Below, piece after piece: positions 38,449 through 48,211 of a stretch of 64,000 nt of DNA (position 1 is its first letter; every line of letters begins with the position of its first letter). The DNA comes from an uncultured Paracoccaceae bacterium. Lineage in GTDB: Bacteria > Pseudomonadota > Alphaproteobacteria > Rhodobacterales > Rhodobacteraceae. The translations under genes were made by a program, and so were the position numbers. The notes beneath the pieces are model-generated. The model was not told the DNA's origin and made no database searches. It saw only the letters and a program-made list of their open reading frames with translations. Location of the stretch: positions 310,001 through 374,000 of the forward strand of contig CATOSB010000004.1 of assembly GCA_951812305.1 (NCBI GenBank), given 5' to 3'.

Positions 38449-39461
38449 GCGTTGGTTGCCTTTGCCAACGCCTCGACCTTGACTTTCGCCCTACCGGCGT
38501 CGATGCTTTCTTCAGCCATTTCAACACCTTCCGGCAGAGTTTTCACCTTTTCTGCAACGACAAGCGCAGCGGCGGAATTCAACAGAACGGCATCACGATA
38601 GGCGCTTTTTTCGCCGGCCAGAAGCGCGGCGAAGGCCTGGCCGTTTTCTTCCGGCGAACCACCCAGAATGGCATCGAAAGGATGCACGGGCAGGCCAGCG
38701 TCTTCGGGTGAGATTTCAGTCTCTTTTATGCTGCCGTCTTTTTCCAGCGCTGCAACCCAGGACGAACCGGCGATTGAAAGTTCGTCGGTGCCATCAGAGC
38801 CATGTACCAGCCACGCCATTTCGGACCCAAGTGCGCCCAGAACCTCTGCCATTGGGCGGATCATGTCGCGCGAAAAAGCGCCGGTAAGCTGGCGCTTTAC
38901 ACCAGCCGGGTTCGTCAACGGACCAAGGATGTTGAATATCGTGCGTGTGCCAAGCTCGGCGCGGGTCGGCCCGACATGGGCCATCGCCGGATGATGCATC
39001 GGTGCCATCATAAAACAGATACCCACGCTTTCCAGCGCATTTTCAACCACTTCCGCCGGGATCATCACGTTGATTCCCATCTGGGTCAGGGCATCGGCAG
39101 AGCCGGATTTCGAAGATAAATTTCGATTTCCATGTTTGGCCACCGTGACGCCGGCACCCGCGACGACGAAAGCGGTGGCTGTCGAGATGTTCAGTGTGCC
39201 TTTTCCGTCGCCACCTGTGCCAACTATATCCATCGCACCGTCAGGCGCGCGCACGCTGTTGCATTTCGCGCGCATGACGGCAGCGGCGGCGGCATATTCC
39301 TCGACCGTTTCACCGCGTGTGCGCAGCGCCATCAAAAGGCCGCCGATCTGGCTGGGCGTCGCTTCGCCGTCAAACAGAATGCCGAAGGCTTCCTCGGCCT
39401 CCGTGCGTGTCAACGAGCGATCAGCAGCGGCCGCGATCAGGGGTTTCAGCGCGTCGCTCAT
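38445..39461 (-). CDS. trpD: Anthranilate phosphoribosyltransferase
   Basis: 338 residues. The PRPP-binding signature is [18 protein letters not shown] (about residues 79-95), followed by [21 protein letters not shown] and [21 protein letters not shown]. The N-terminal helical domain has [20 protein letters not shown]. It transfers the phosphoribosyl group to anthranilate. Overlaps trpG and trpC by 4 bp each. Confidence 0.97.
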   Translation of the reverse strand: MSDALKPLIAAAADRSLTRTEAEEAFGILFDGEATPSQIGGLLMALRTRGETVEEYAAAAAVMRAKCNSVRAPDGAMDIVGTGGDGKGTLNISTATAFVVAGAGVTVAKHGNRNLSSKSGSADALTQMGINVMIPAEVVENALESVGICFMMAPMHHPAMAHVGPTRAELGTRTIFNILGPLTNPAGVKRQLTGAFSRDMIRPMAEVLGALGSEMAWLVHGSDGTDELSIAGSSWVAALEKDGSIKETEISPEDAGLPVHPFDAILGGSPEENGQAFAALLAGEKSAYRDAVLLNSAAALVVAEKVKTLPEGVEMAEESIDAGRAKVKVEALAKATNA

Positions 39462-40039
39462 GCCGGTTCCAGTTCGTATTCTAGAAAGTTTTTCAACAGC
39501 TTATGACCATGTTCTGTGCGGATTGATTCCGGGTGAAATTGTAACCCGTGGATCGGCAGATCGCGGTGTTGCAGCCCCATAATAATGCCATTGTCGAGCT
39601 CCGCAGTGACCTCCAGGCAATCGGGTAGGCTTTCGCGTTCGACGATCAGAGAGTGATAGCGCGTGGCCTCGAATGGCGAAGGTAGGCCGGCAAACATGCC
39701 TATCGCGTTATGCATTACGCGCCCAAGCTTGCCATGAACGATTTCGCCCGCCCGAACTACCTTGCCGCCAAACGCTTGCCCGATCGACTGATGCCCAAGG
39801 CAAACGCCGAGTAATGGCGTGCCGGTTTCTGCTGCTGCTTCCACCATCGCCAGGCATATCCCGGCCTGATCCGGGTCACATGGCCCCGGGGATAAAACGA
39901 TTTGTTCCGGCTTTAGCGCCATCGCCTCCTGCACGTTCAGCGCATCGTTGCGATGCACCACGACATCTGCGCCCAACTCGCCCAGATAGTGCGCGAGGTT
40001 GTAGGTGAAGCTGTCGTAATTATCGATCAGCAGAAGCAT
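39458..40039 (-). CDS. trpG: Anthranilate synthase glutamine amidotransferase subunit
   Basis: 193 residues, class I amidotransferase. The opening [20 protein letters not shown] is diagnostic of TrpG/PabA. The catalytic Cys is in [17 protein letters not shown] (about 80); the His-Glu pair is in [14 protein letters not shown] (about 170). It supplies ammonia to TrpE. trpE is not in the window; the operon begins here, divergent from the deacetylase-like gene. It may also serve PabB. Confidence 0.95.
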   Translation of the reverse strand: MLLLIDNYDSFTYNLAHYLGELGADVVVHRNDALNVQEAMALKPEQIVLSPGPCDPDQAGICLAMVEAAAETGTPLLGVCLGHQSIGQAFGGKVVRAGEIVHGKLGRVMHNAIGMFAGLPSPFEATRYHSLIVERESLPDCLEVTAELDNGIIMGLQHRDLPIHGLQFHPESIRTEHGHKLLKNFLEYELEPA

Positions 40040-40165
40040 GCGCGCAGTTTCCTTTAGGGGTGTGTCCGGCGTTTCATCGGGCTATACATGCTACCAGCAG
40101 GGTATGAGGGTCAAGTGACCCACAGTCCGAAAAGACGTGGAAACGCGCGAAAAAGGAGCAGTGAT

Positions 40166-41629
40166 ATGTTGCGCGGGTTGATTTTGGGAGTCGTCATAAG
40201 TGGTGTGGCCGTCGTCGGCGCGGCGCGTCTCTTGCCGCCCGTGGACATAAGCTTACCCGCGCCCGATGCGGGGGCTGTTGCAGTTCCGGCAGGATCGGAA
40301 TTCAACAAGGAACGGCCCGATACGGAGCCGAATTTGCCGACGACTGAAAGCCGTCCTGCGGCTGAGCCCGGGCAGTTGGCTGACCCAAATCAGGATCGTG
40401 AAGTTGTTAAAATCGACACTTCCCCAATAAGCACGCCGGAAACGCCGGAAAGTGACGCCGCGCTTACCGCACCGGATGAAGACAATTCTGAAGCTGGCGT
40501 CAGCGCGTCACCGGAAACCGCGGTTAGCCCGGAAACTTCAACCAGCAACCCGATCATGCCAGCGGTCGATGCAACGCCCGCGCAGCCCGAAAGCGTGCCA
40601 GAACCGGAAACCGGACCTGCCGCTGATCTTGCGCCACCGCCGGAAGGCACAGAAGCGCCGGAATCGCCCGTAATCGCCGAAGATAGCTCACCGGAACCAG
40701 CGGTATCTGCGGCGCCGGAAAGCCCATCTTCCGGCTCGGCGCCCGAGATTGGCGAAGCGCCACGCGCCCCGGATACAGGAGAGGATGTTGCTGGATTGAC
40801 CGCACCAAGCACCGATACATCCCCCGCCGGAATTGCGCCTGCTTCGCCTGATACTTCCGGCTTTGCGCAGCCTGAAATTTCCACACCAAATGTTGGCGGC
40901 GAGGAGGATGCATTACCCAATATCGGCGAAACGGCGGAAACCCCACCAGAGGAAGAAACCGGACCCGCGATTGAGGCCTTTGCTGCGCCATTTGAACCGG
41001 CCAACGATAATCCACGTATGTCGATTGTCCTGATCGACGGTGGCGCGGTGATCGATGTGTCAGTATTGGCAGAGTTTCCGATGCCAGTAGCGGTTGTTGT
41101 CGATCCGACTGTGGACGGGGTTCGCGGCCGCATGGCGGCACATCGTGACGCTGGCACGGAAGTGCTGGTGAAAGCTGTGCTGCCAGAAGGGACGACGCCC
41201 GCGGATGTTGAGGTCGCGTTTCAGGATTATCTGCGCAATGTACCCCAGGCGATTGCCGTATTGGACGTGCCGGAGGCGGCCTTGCAGGCCAGTCGCCCTA
41301 GGGCTGCACAAGTGGTCGAGATCGTTTCAGCCGCCGGTTTGGGCCTGATCACGTACAATAAAGGATTGAACAGCGGGGTTCAGATTGCCGAAGGCGCAGG
41401 CGTTCCGGTTGCACTGGTGCATCGGGACTTTACTGCGAATGCAGGTGATGCGGGCGCCGTAAGGCGAATGTTGGATCAAGGTGCGTTCAGGGCTGGGCAA
41501 GCCGGTGCGGTTGTGATGGTCGGGATACTGGAACCAGCGACGCTGGAAGCGTTGACGGACTGGAGCGGCGGAAATCGCGCAACGTCTGTGTTGCTGGCAC
41601 CGGTATCCGCAACTCTACAGGGGAAATAG
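40166..41629 (+). CDS. Divergent polysaccharide deacetylase family protein with long Pro/Glu/Ser/Ala linker
   Basis: 487 residues from the ATG at 40166, preceded by AAAAAGGAGCAG; a start at 40088 would add a non-membrane leader and is less likely. A membrane anchor (MLRGLILGVVISGVAVVGAA) is followed by about 240 residues of low-complexity, Pro/Glu/Ser/Ala/Thr-rich sequence. A C-terminal divergent polysaccharide deacetylase (YibQ/DUF610-type) domain begins RMSIVLIDGGAVIDVSVLAE and includes VLPEGTTPADVEVAFQDYL. Probably periplasmic; enzymatic activity is not established for this group. The linker could span the periplasm or peptidoglycan. Confidence 0.85.
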   Translation: MLRGLILGVVISGVAVVGAARLLPPVDISLPAPDAGAVAVPAGSEFNKERPDTEPNLPTTESRPAAEPGQLADPNQDREVVKIDTSPISTPETPESDAALTAPDEDNSEAGVSASPETAVSPETSTSNPIMPAVDATPAQPESVPEPETGPAADLAPPPEGTEAPESPVIAEDSSPEPAVSAAPESPSSGSAPEIGEAPRAPDTGEDVAGLTAPSTDTSPAGIAPASPDTSGFAQPEISTPNVGGEEDALPNIGETAETPPEEETGPAIEAFAAPFEPANDNPRMSIVLIDGGAVIDVSVLAEFPMPVAVVVDPTVDGVRGRMAAHRDAGTEVLVKAVLPEGTTPADVEVAFQDYLRNVPQAIAVLDVPEAALQASRPRAAQVVEIVSAAGLGLITYNKGLNSGVQIAEGAGVPVALVHRDFTANAGDAGAVRRMLDQGAFRAGQAGAVVMVGILEPATLEALTDWSGGNRATSVLLAPVSATLQGK

Positions 41630-42217
41630 CCGCACTAGTTGTTAATACTTGAGAGCCGTTTGTAAACGGGAAGCAAGTCTTTCGCTTTCGTGTCAATTGC
41701 GGCCACTATCCCGGTTTCTCTCCAATCCGGTTTCAGGTCACAAGTCACAGCCAGCGCCTTGCGTCGCAGCATGTCTGCTTGTGGGTGATCCTGTTCATAT
41801 GGTTTTGGCACGCGTTTCAGGGGGGCAGGGCCCCAATCGCTGATCTGCGCACCAGCAGTCTCCATTTCTGATTGAAGCTCCGCGCCCTCGCGATCAATGA
41901 ACGCGCGGTAGGCATCCAATGCGGCCCCATCCATCCCCATAACGCCCATGCCCAACACGATATAGTCCGGCGCAGCACCGAAAAACCACGAAGGAGCACC
42001 GGTATCCGTTGCGCTCCACAGAAGATGCAAGTGGGTGTTGTAGGGCGTCTTGTCCTTGGAAATCCGCACGTCGCGGTAAATCCGGAACAGCTTGGACTTA
42101 TGGTCCCGTCCGGTCAGTTGGCCGAGCGATCTGGCAATATCATCGCCGAATTCTTCTGCGGGCCTTTTGATTTCATTGTTGTAGAATTCTTTCTGCGGCT
42201 CAAAAAATGCCTTGTTG

Positions 42218-43818
42218 GTAACTCCCAAGCACCCCCCACGTTTGAGTGTTATTGTCAGTTTTATGGTGAGTCGAATTTGCCATTTTGCGCGTGTTTTTTT
42301 TCTTTCTTGTCTGAATTCTGTGGCGCCGGGTTGATTTCTCTGAATCAGTGGTGGGATGGATCAGGTTGCCGCCCTTGAACAACTTCTCGCCACGGCTCTG
42401 CGTCGGATCGCTGAGCTTGAAGCTGCGTTGGCGAGCATGGCGGAAGAGATCACGGACCTGCGCCGACAGTTGGCCAAGAACAGCAGCAATAGCAGCAAGC
42501 CCCCTTCAAGTGATGGCCTGAAGAAGCCAGCCCCGCGCAGCCTGCGTGGCAAATCCGGAAAGAAAAGTGGCGGCCAAGTTGGCCACCGGGGCGACACCCT
42601 GCGCCAGACGTCAACACCCGACTTTGTCGAACGGCATGAGGCGACGCATTGCAGCGCCTGTCAGAGCGCCCTGACGGCGGAGATGGTGAAAGGGATCGAG
42701 AAGCGTCAGGTGTTCGACTTGCCTGCGCCACGCCTGGAGGTCACCGAGCATCAGGCGGCGGTTTATTGTTGCGACCATTGTCGAGCCACGACGACGGCTG
42801 GCTTTCCCGATGGCGTGGCCGCGCATGTGCAATATGGCACGCGCATGCGGGCAGTGGCGGTCTATTGCAATGTTCAGCAGCTGATACCCGAGGATCGGGT
42901 CTGCCAGCTTATGCGCGACCTGTTTGGGGCCACCAGCTTGTGCGCGGCCAGCGTGACCAACTGGACGCGCGGCGCGGCAAATAAGATGGGTGTCGTGGTT
43001 GAACACATTCTCGCCCGGCTTGCCGAAGGCGGCGTTCGGCATCTGGACGAGACCGGACTTCGTGTTGCCGGCAAGCTGCACTGGCTGCACACGATCTGCG
43101 ATACCGCCTTCACCCATTACCGCATCAGCGCCAAACGCGGTGCTGTTCCAACCTTCCTGACCGGCGGGACGATCATTCATGATCACTGGAAACCCTACTA
43201 CGCCCATATGAGCGGAGTGGACGCCCACGCCCTCTGCGGGGCGCATCACTTGCGCGAACTCAAGGCCATCGAAGAGATCGAAAAAGAGCCTTGGGCGACG
43301 GAGATGAGCGCAGTGCTTCATAGCGCCAATCAGCTCAGATGCGCGGCTCAGGATCAAGGCGAGACCGAACTCCCGGAACTGGTTCGCCAGGGTATCGTCA
43401 CCAGATACATGGCGATCCTCGCCAAGGGGCTCGCCTTCCACGAACGCCGGCCCCCGCTGGCCAAAAGCCCCGGCACCCGCGGCCGAAAAGCCAGGCGGCC
43501 AGGCCACAACCTGCTCCTCCGCCTGCGTGACTACCGCGATGACGTTTTGCGATTCATCGCCGACTTCGCGGTCCCATTCACAAACAATCAGGCCGAACAG
43601 GACCTGCGCATGATGAAGCTGCGCATGAAAATCTCGGGCACCTTCCGCACCCTCGAGGGCGCGCGGGTCTTCGCCGACATCAGGTCCGTCATCTCGACGG
43701 CCAGAAAACACCGGTTCAACATCCTGGAAATCCTGACCCTGTCACCACCTCAGATCATCGCACGGCTCTGACGGAACAAAACCCCGCAACCCTATCGGAC
43801 AGGGTGCTTGGGAGTTAC
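42218..43818 (+). mobile_element. IS66-family single-gene element (ISBst12-like), copy C
   Basis: 1601 bp with GTAACTCCCAAGCACCC ends and the exact 8-bp duplication CCTTGTTG (42210-42217, 43819-43826). Inserted in the DUF2461 gene in opposite orientation. It differs from copies A and B by at least two substitutions (near 43396 and 43449). Confidence 0.96.
42356..43771 (+). CDS. tnp: IS66-family transposase (copy C)
   Basis: 471 residues, the same architecture as copies A and B with one visible change (HERRPPLA instead of HERQPPLA). Frame intact. Confidence 0.95.
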   Translation: MDQVAALEQLLATALRRIAELEAALASMAEEITDLRRQLAKNSSNSSKPPSSDGLKKPAPRSLRGKSGKKSGGQVGHRGDTLRQTSTPDFVERHEATHCSACQSALTAEMVKGIEKRQVFDLPAPRLEVTEHQAAVYCCDHCRATTTAGFPDGVAAHVQYGTRMRAVAVYCNVQQLIPEDRVCQLMRDLFGATSLCAASVTNWTRGAANKMGVVVEHILARLAEGGVRHLDETGLRVAGKLHWLHTICDTAFTHYRISAKRGAVPTFLTGGTIIHDHWKPYYAHMSGVDAHALCGAHHLRELKAIEEIEKEPWATEMSAVLHSANQLRCAAQDQGETELPELVRQGIVTRYMAILAKGLAFHERRPPLAKSPGTRGRKARRPGHNLLLRLRDYRDDVLRFIADFAVPFTNNQAEQDLRMMKLRMKISGTFRTLEGARVFADIRSVISTARKHRFNILEILTLSPPQIIARL

Positions 43819-44018
43819 CCTTGTTGTTGTTCGCAGCGAGCTTTTTATGGAATTTCAAAGCGCGACCGATCAGATCGTCATATCGATTATTCGTCATTGA
43901 ATTCACCTCCCGGCTAACTGTCTTTTGGCAATTCCAAATGGGCAAATGCCCACTCGTTATATCCTTCCTTACCACGGTACCACGGGACGTCCTGATCCGG
44001 CGACTCCCCGTGGTTCCA

Positions 44019-45404
44019 GAGTTATTGTCAAATCTGGTGTTTGCGGGATCTTTCATGCGGCGGCGGTTTCGGTCTGGGTTTGCTTGATGCCGTCTTTGAA
44101 ATTGACGCCTTGGATGACGTCGGCGAGATGATTGAAGCCGCGAAGTTTGCGCCAGTTTTGTTCGGCGCACTGCCCCAGTTTGAAGATCATGTGGAGCATG
44201 CCGTCGCGGGCCAGACAGCCCTTTGAGCGCTTGGTGCGATGACGGATCGTGGCAAAGGCGGATTCAATTGGATTGGTCGTTCGGATGCTTTGCCAATGCA
44301 TTGCGGGAAAATCGTAGAATGCCAGCAGTTCGGTTCGATCTTTCTGAAGCGAGGCGGTGGCTTTGGGGTACTTGTCTTCAAACGTTTTCACGAAGAGATC
44401 GAACGCTTGTTCAGCTGACTTGCGCGTTTCAGCGCGCCAGATATCGTGCAGCATCGTTTTGGCTTTTGGCTGGGTGGACTTGGGAAAACAGTTGAGGACG
44501 TTGCCCGTCTTATGCACCCAGCAGCGTTGTTGAGGTGTGCCCGGATAGGTTTCTTCAAGAGCGGCCCAGAATCCCAGAGCACCGTCTCCGATGGCCAATT
44601 TTGGAGTGTTGAGACCGCGTTCTCTGAGGCCGATTAGAACCTCCCTCCAGCTCTGTGTGCTTTCACGAGTGCCGTCCTCGATTGCCAGAAATTGTTTCTG
44701 ACCACGGGTATTTACGCCGATCACGACCAGCGCGCACAACTTGTGATCCTCGCCGCGTAAGCCACTGTGAATACCGTCGGCCCAGATGTAGACCCACTCG
44801 TCTTGGGACAGGTCTGCGGTGCGCCACGCCCTGTATTCAGCGGCCCATTCGGCCTTCAATCTGGCAACTGTTTTGGCCGAAAATCCGGTGGCATTAGCCC
44901 CGAGCAAACCCTTCAGCGCCGTTCCCATTTCGCCAGTGGAAATGCCTTTGAGGTAGAGCCAGGGGATCGCAGCCTGCAGCGTCTTGGTCTTGCGCACGTA
45001 GGGCGGTACGAGCGCGGAGCGGAAACTCACTGGCTTGCCGGTTTTCGAGCGTATCTTTGGAATCTCTACGGTCACAGGTCCAACACCCGTTTGGATTTCA
45101 CGGGCGGGATGACTGCCATTACGTACCACCCCGGCGCGCCCGTCTGGTGTTTTGAGGTGAGCAAAGCGATCCATCAATTCCGCAAGCTCAGTTTGAACGG
45201 CGGCTTGGATCAGAGCCTGCGCGCCCGTGCGCAAAAGCTCAGTCAACGGATCAAGGCTAACCTCTCGACCGGCAAATTCAACGATGTTAGTCTCGTCCAT
45301 GGTGGTGCGTCCTTCTTGGGTCGGATTGGGTTTTTGCAAAAACAATCCAAACAGATGCACCGCCAACACTCAAACCACGCGAACACCAGATTCAGCCATA
45401 ACTC
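44019..45404 (-). mobile_element. IS256-family element, intact copy
   Basis: 1386 bp. Ends GAGTTATTGTCAAATCTGG and (inverted) GAGTTATGGCTGAATCTGG. The 9-bp duplication GTGGTTCCA (44010-44018, 45405-45413) is exact. Same orientation as the truncated copy at 11140-12201. Confidence 0.95.
44053..45300 (-). CDS. tnp: IS256-family transposase
   Basis: 415 residues from the ATG at 45300 (MDETNIVEFAGREVSLDPL); an upstream ATG at 45369 is possible. The N-terminal region includes LAELMDRFAHLKTPDGRAGV and GSHPAREIQTGVGPV typical of the family. Catalytic motifs are YIWADGIHSGLRGED, AIGDGALGFWAALEE and the Glu in NPIESAFATIRHRT. Full length. Confidence 0.95.
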   Translation of the reverse strand: MDETNIVEFAGREVSLDPLTELLRTGAQALIQAAVQTELAELMDRFAHLKTPDGRAGVVRNGSHPAREIQTGVGPVTVEIPKIRSKTGKPVSFRSALVPPYVRKTKTLQAAIPWLYLKGISTGEMGTALKGLLGANATGFSAKTVARLKAEWAAEYRAWRTADLSQDEWVYIWADGIHSGLRGEDHKLCALVVIGVNTRGQKQFLAIEDGTRESTQSWREVLIGLRERGLNTPKLAIGDGALGFWAALEETYPGTPQQRCWVHKTGNVLNCFPKSTQPKAKTMLHDIWRAETRKSAEQAFDLFVKTFEDKYPKATASLQKDRTELLAFYDFPAMHWQSIRTTNPIESAFATIRHRTKRSKGCLARDGMLHMIFKLGQCAEQNWRKLRGFNHLADVIQGVNFKDGIKQTQTETAAA

Positions 45405-47026
45405 GTGGTTCCAACGTTCGGGCCTTCCCTTTGACTGGGCGGAACGGACGAGCTGCCGTCGTTTCTGGCTGGTTCGGATGTCGCGTGTAATCTGATCTGC
45501 GTCCCATTTGCCTTCAGCCGTTTGCCTCATATCGGCAAATTGTTCGACGTATTCGGCGCGGTTTGCGACGTTTTTCAATTCAAGCGGGTCCGCGTCCAGA
45601 TCAAATAAAAGCGGTGGATCATTTTGCGAGACGATCAGTTTAAGTGCGCCACGGCGCATCATGAAGATCGGCGCGTTCGTCGCCTCGCCAAGGTATTCCG
45701 CAAAGACGTCCCGCGTAGGTGCGGGGTTCCCGTTATCGATCAGCGTGGTCAGATCGATGCCGTCCAATTTTTCGATGTCGCATTTCCAGCCCGAGCCCGC
45801 GGCCAGCCCTGCAAATGTGGGCAGCAGGTCGATCAGGGACGTCAATTCGCGTATACGCTGGGGTTTGATCCAGGGGGCGAAGAGCAGCAGGGGAACCTTA
45901 AGGGACGGATCGAAAAAGTGCTTTTTGAACCACATGCCGCGTTCGCCAAGCATATCGCCGTGGTCAGAGGTGAAGATAATCGCGGTGTTTTCGGCGAGAC
46001 CAGCGGTCTCTAACGTTGCCAACAGATCACCGACCATCCGGTCAATATAGGATACCGCCCCGAAATAGGCGCGCCTTGCACGCGCCACATCCTCGGCGGC
46101 GAAATTGTACTCAAACATCCCGAAATCTTTGAGCAGGCGGGTTGAGTGCGGATCATGCTGATCCGGCGTCAATGGGGGCACCGCGGGTGGCGGAATGTCG
46201 TCGCCGTCGTAGAGATCCCAGAATTCCTGGGTGCAGAGATAGGGTTCGTGCGGATGTGTCCACGAGACTTGCAAGAAAAACGGTCGCTCATCGTTTGAAC
46301 GGGCGATATCGAAAAGGTGGCGTTTGGCCTTCTGGGTGACTTCTTCGTCAAAATCCATTTGCACGCTGCGCCGCGTAACCCCCGAAATGGTCACGCTGCG
46401 CGGGTCGTTGGTGTCACGTTCGCCCTCGTCTCCCCAATTTGGGACCCAAGCGAAATCTGTTGGGTAGAGGTCGGGGGTCAAACGTTCCTCAAACCCGTGA
46501 TGTTGATCCGGGCCGATGAAATGCATTTTGCCCGATAGGGCGGTTTGATACCCTAGATCTCTTAAGTAATGCGCATAAGTCGGGATCGAGGCGGGAAGTT
46601 CGCCCGCATTGTCGTAGGCGCCAATCTCTGAACAAAGTTTACCCGTGGCCATCGAGGCGCGGGACGGGGCGCATAAAGGGTAATTGCAATAGGCGTTCTC
46701 AAACACGACGCCCATGTTGGCCAAGCGATCAAGATTTGGGGTAATCGCCGGTCCGCCATAGGCCGAAAGGGCCGTGGCAAAAAGCTGATCGACCTGAAGG
46801 AACAGAATGTTTGGGGATTTGGTCATCGCAAAATTGTGAGTCCAGCCACAGGAAGTGTCAATCCCGAAGGAATGTTCTGGTATTTGAGGGATTTTGTGGG
46901 GTAAAATGATACCTTATTTTTAATCTATTGATTTTTAACATTTTATTGGAACAATCCCGTGTTGACTTGACACTGGAAACCCTTAAAACCCACGCATTCA
47001 AGAATTCCTCACGTCAAGAGAACGAG

Positions 47027-47491
47027 ATGAAAACCTATACCGCAACACCGGCGGAGATTGACAAGAAATGGATCCTGATCGACGCCGAAGGTGTTGTTCT
47101 TGGCCGCCTTGCCTCGATCGTCGCCACCCGCTTGCGCGGCAAGCACAAAGCGACTTTCACACCGCACATGGATATGGGCGACAATGTAATCGTCATTAAC
47201 GCCGACAAGGTTCAGCTGACCGGTAACAAGCGGTCGGAAAAGACCTATTGGCGTCATACCGGATACCCAGGCGGGATCAAAAGCCGCAAAGCAGGCGAAA
47301 TCCTTGAGGGCGAAAACCCAGAGCGTGTGGTGACTCTGGCCGTCAAGCGGATGCTGCCGGGCAACCGGTTGAGCCGTCAGCAAATGACTAACCTGCGCGT
47401 TTATGCTGGCGCTGATCATCCGCACGAGGCGCAAAGCCCCGAAGTGCTGGACGTTAAAGCGATGAACCCAAAGAATACACGGAGTGCATGA
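47027..47491 (+). CDS. rplM: 50S ribosomal protein L13
   Basis: 154 residues from the ATG at 47027 (AAGAGAACGAG upstream); an earlier in-frame start at 46928 lies in the AT-rich leader. Landmarks are [18 protein letters not shown] near the N-terminus, [17 protein letters not shown] and the L13 signature [20 protein letters not shown]. An early-assembling large-subunit protein. As in most bacteria it is upstream of rpsI, here with a small ORF between them. Confidence 0.98.
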   Translation: MKTYTATPAEIDKKWILIDAEGVVLGRLASIVATRLRGKHKATFTPHMDMGDNVIVINADKVQLTGNKRSEKTYWRHTGYPGGIKSRKAGEILEGENPERVVTLAVKRMLPGNRLSRQQMTNLRVYAGADHPHEAQSPEVLDVKAMNPKNTRSA

Positions 47492-47493
47492 CC

Positions 47494-47640
47494 ATGACTG
47501 AAAAGAGCAAGCCGCAGCCGGGTGCGAAAGACATCAGCAAAGGCGGCAAGGGCGTCGTGGTCAATCACGAGGAACAGGTCGTGATAAATCACGAAGAACA
47601 GGTTTCCGGGGGCCGTGGCTCCAAGGACCAGAAGAAATAG
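47494..47640 (+). CDS. Small protein between rplM and rpsI with a duplicated NHEEQV motif
   Basis: 48 residues from the ATG at 47494, chosen because GGAG (47481-47484) is nine bases upstream; an ATG at 47488 overlaps the rplM stop (ATGA) but sits too close to that site. The sequence begins MTEKSKPQPGAKDISKGGKG, contains two near-identical units VVNHEEQV and VINHEEQV, and ends GRGSKDQKK. It is highly charged, with no signal or membrane segment. The tight fit between two ribosomal genes and a 12-bp gap to rpsI argue for expression. I do not know the family. Confidence 0.65.
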   Translation: MTEKSKPQPGAKDISKGGKGVVVNHEEQVVINHEEQVSGGRGSKDQKK

Positions 47641-47652
47641 ATTGCGAGAGAG

Positions 47653-48162
47653 ATGGCTGAAGAAATCAAATCACTCGACGAGCTGGCCGAAGTTGCCGGT
47701 GGCGCCGAAGCTGTAGCAGAGGCGGTTGCGCCGGTTGAAGAAACAGCCGCGCCGCGCGAGCCACAACGGGACGATCTGGGCCGCTCCTACGCCACGGGCA
47801 AGCGTAAAGACGCGGTGGCTCGTGTCTGGATCAAGCCGGGGTCCGGCAAGGTCACTGTTAATGGCAAGGAAATGGCAACATATTTTGCGCGTCCCGTTCT
47901 GCAAATGATTCTGCGCCAGCCGTTCACGGTTGCAGGTGTCGAGGACCAATTTGACGTCAACGCAACCGTCAAGGGCGGTGGCCTTTCCGGTCAGGCTGGG
48001 GCGGTGAAACACGGGATTTCCAAGGCGTTGCAGCTTTACGATCCGTCGCTTCGCGGCGCGCTGAAAGCCGCTGGCTTCCTGACTCGCGATGCGCGCGTTG
48101 TTGAACGGAAGAAATACGGTAAGCGCAAAGCGCGCCGTTCGTTCCAGTTCTCCAAGCGTTAA
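47653..48162 (+). CDS. rpsI: 30S ribosomal protein S9
   Basis: 169 residues. A 40-residue acidic, Ala/Glu/Val-rich N-terminal extension, common in alphaproteobacteria, precedes the S9 core beginning [39 protein letters not shown] is the S9 signature. The basic tail [17 protein letters not shown] reaches the ribosomal P site in known structures. Followed 20 bp later by a strong terminator. Confidence 0.98.
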   Translation: MAEEIKSLDELAEVAGGAEAVAEAVAPVEETAAPREPQRDDLGRSYATGKRKDAVARVWIKPGSGKVTVNGKEMATYFARPVLQMILRQPFTVAGVEDQFDVNATVKGGGLSGQAGAVKHGISKALQLYDPSLRGALKAAGFLTRDARVVERKKYGKRKARRSFQFSKR

Positions 48163-48181
48163 TCACGCAAAATACCATGCA

Positions 48182-48211
48182 AAAACGGCCGCGCTATTGC
48201 GCGGCCGTTTT
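48182..48211 (+). terminator. Rho-independent terminator after rpsI (bidirectional)
   Basis: AAAACGGCCGCGC (48182-48194), loop TATT, GCGCGGCCGTTTT (48199-48211). A 13-bp perfect stem including the A/T tracts; it can also end the convergent EamA gene, whose stop codon begins at 48211. Confidence 0.93.

Larger units (their letters stand above)
41635..43897 (-). pseudogene. DUF2461 protein, split by IS66
   Basis: Start ATG at 43897 with GGAGGTGA upstream: MTNNRYDDLIGRALKFHKKL. Removing the IS66 copy (42218-43818) and one CCTTGTTG restores NNNKAFFEPQKEFYNNEIKR and a 217-residue protein. DUF2461 (TIGR02453) landmarks are FRIYRDVRISKDKTPYNTHL and PSWFFGAAPDYIVLGMGV. Function unknown. It lies 16 bp downstream of betC on the same strand, probably co-transcribed. 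The C-terminal ORF alone (to 42228) has no native start. Confidence 0.93.
43914..46826 (-). pseudogene. betC: Choline-sulfatase betC, split by IS256
   Basis: Removing IS256 (44019-45404) and one GTGGTTCCA duplication restores RPERWNHGESPDQDVPWYRG and a 505-residue sulfatase, the normal BetC length. The N-terminal signature is NYPLCAPSRASMATGKLCSE (formylglycine Cys in CAPSR, about residue 53). Metal ligands include FLQVDQLFATAL, and TSDHGDMLGERGMWFKKHFF is the second. BetC hydrolyses choline-O-sulfate to choline for osmoprotection or carbon. The IS removes only the last ~35 residues, replacing them with IS-encoded ones, but these include conserved C-terminal sequence. No betI, betB or betA is adjacent. 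Confidence 0.92.

Noticed and set aside
46928-47026. N-terminal extension of L13 from an upstream start
   Set aside because: The leader is AT-rich, lacks a ribosome-binding site, and L13 normally starts at the ATG at 47027.
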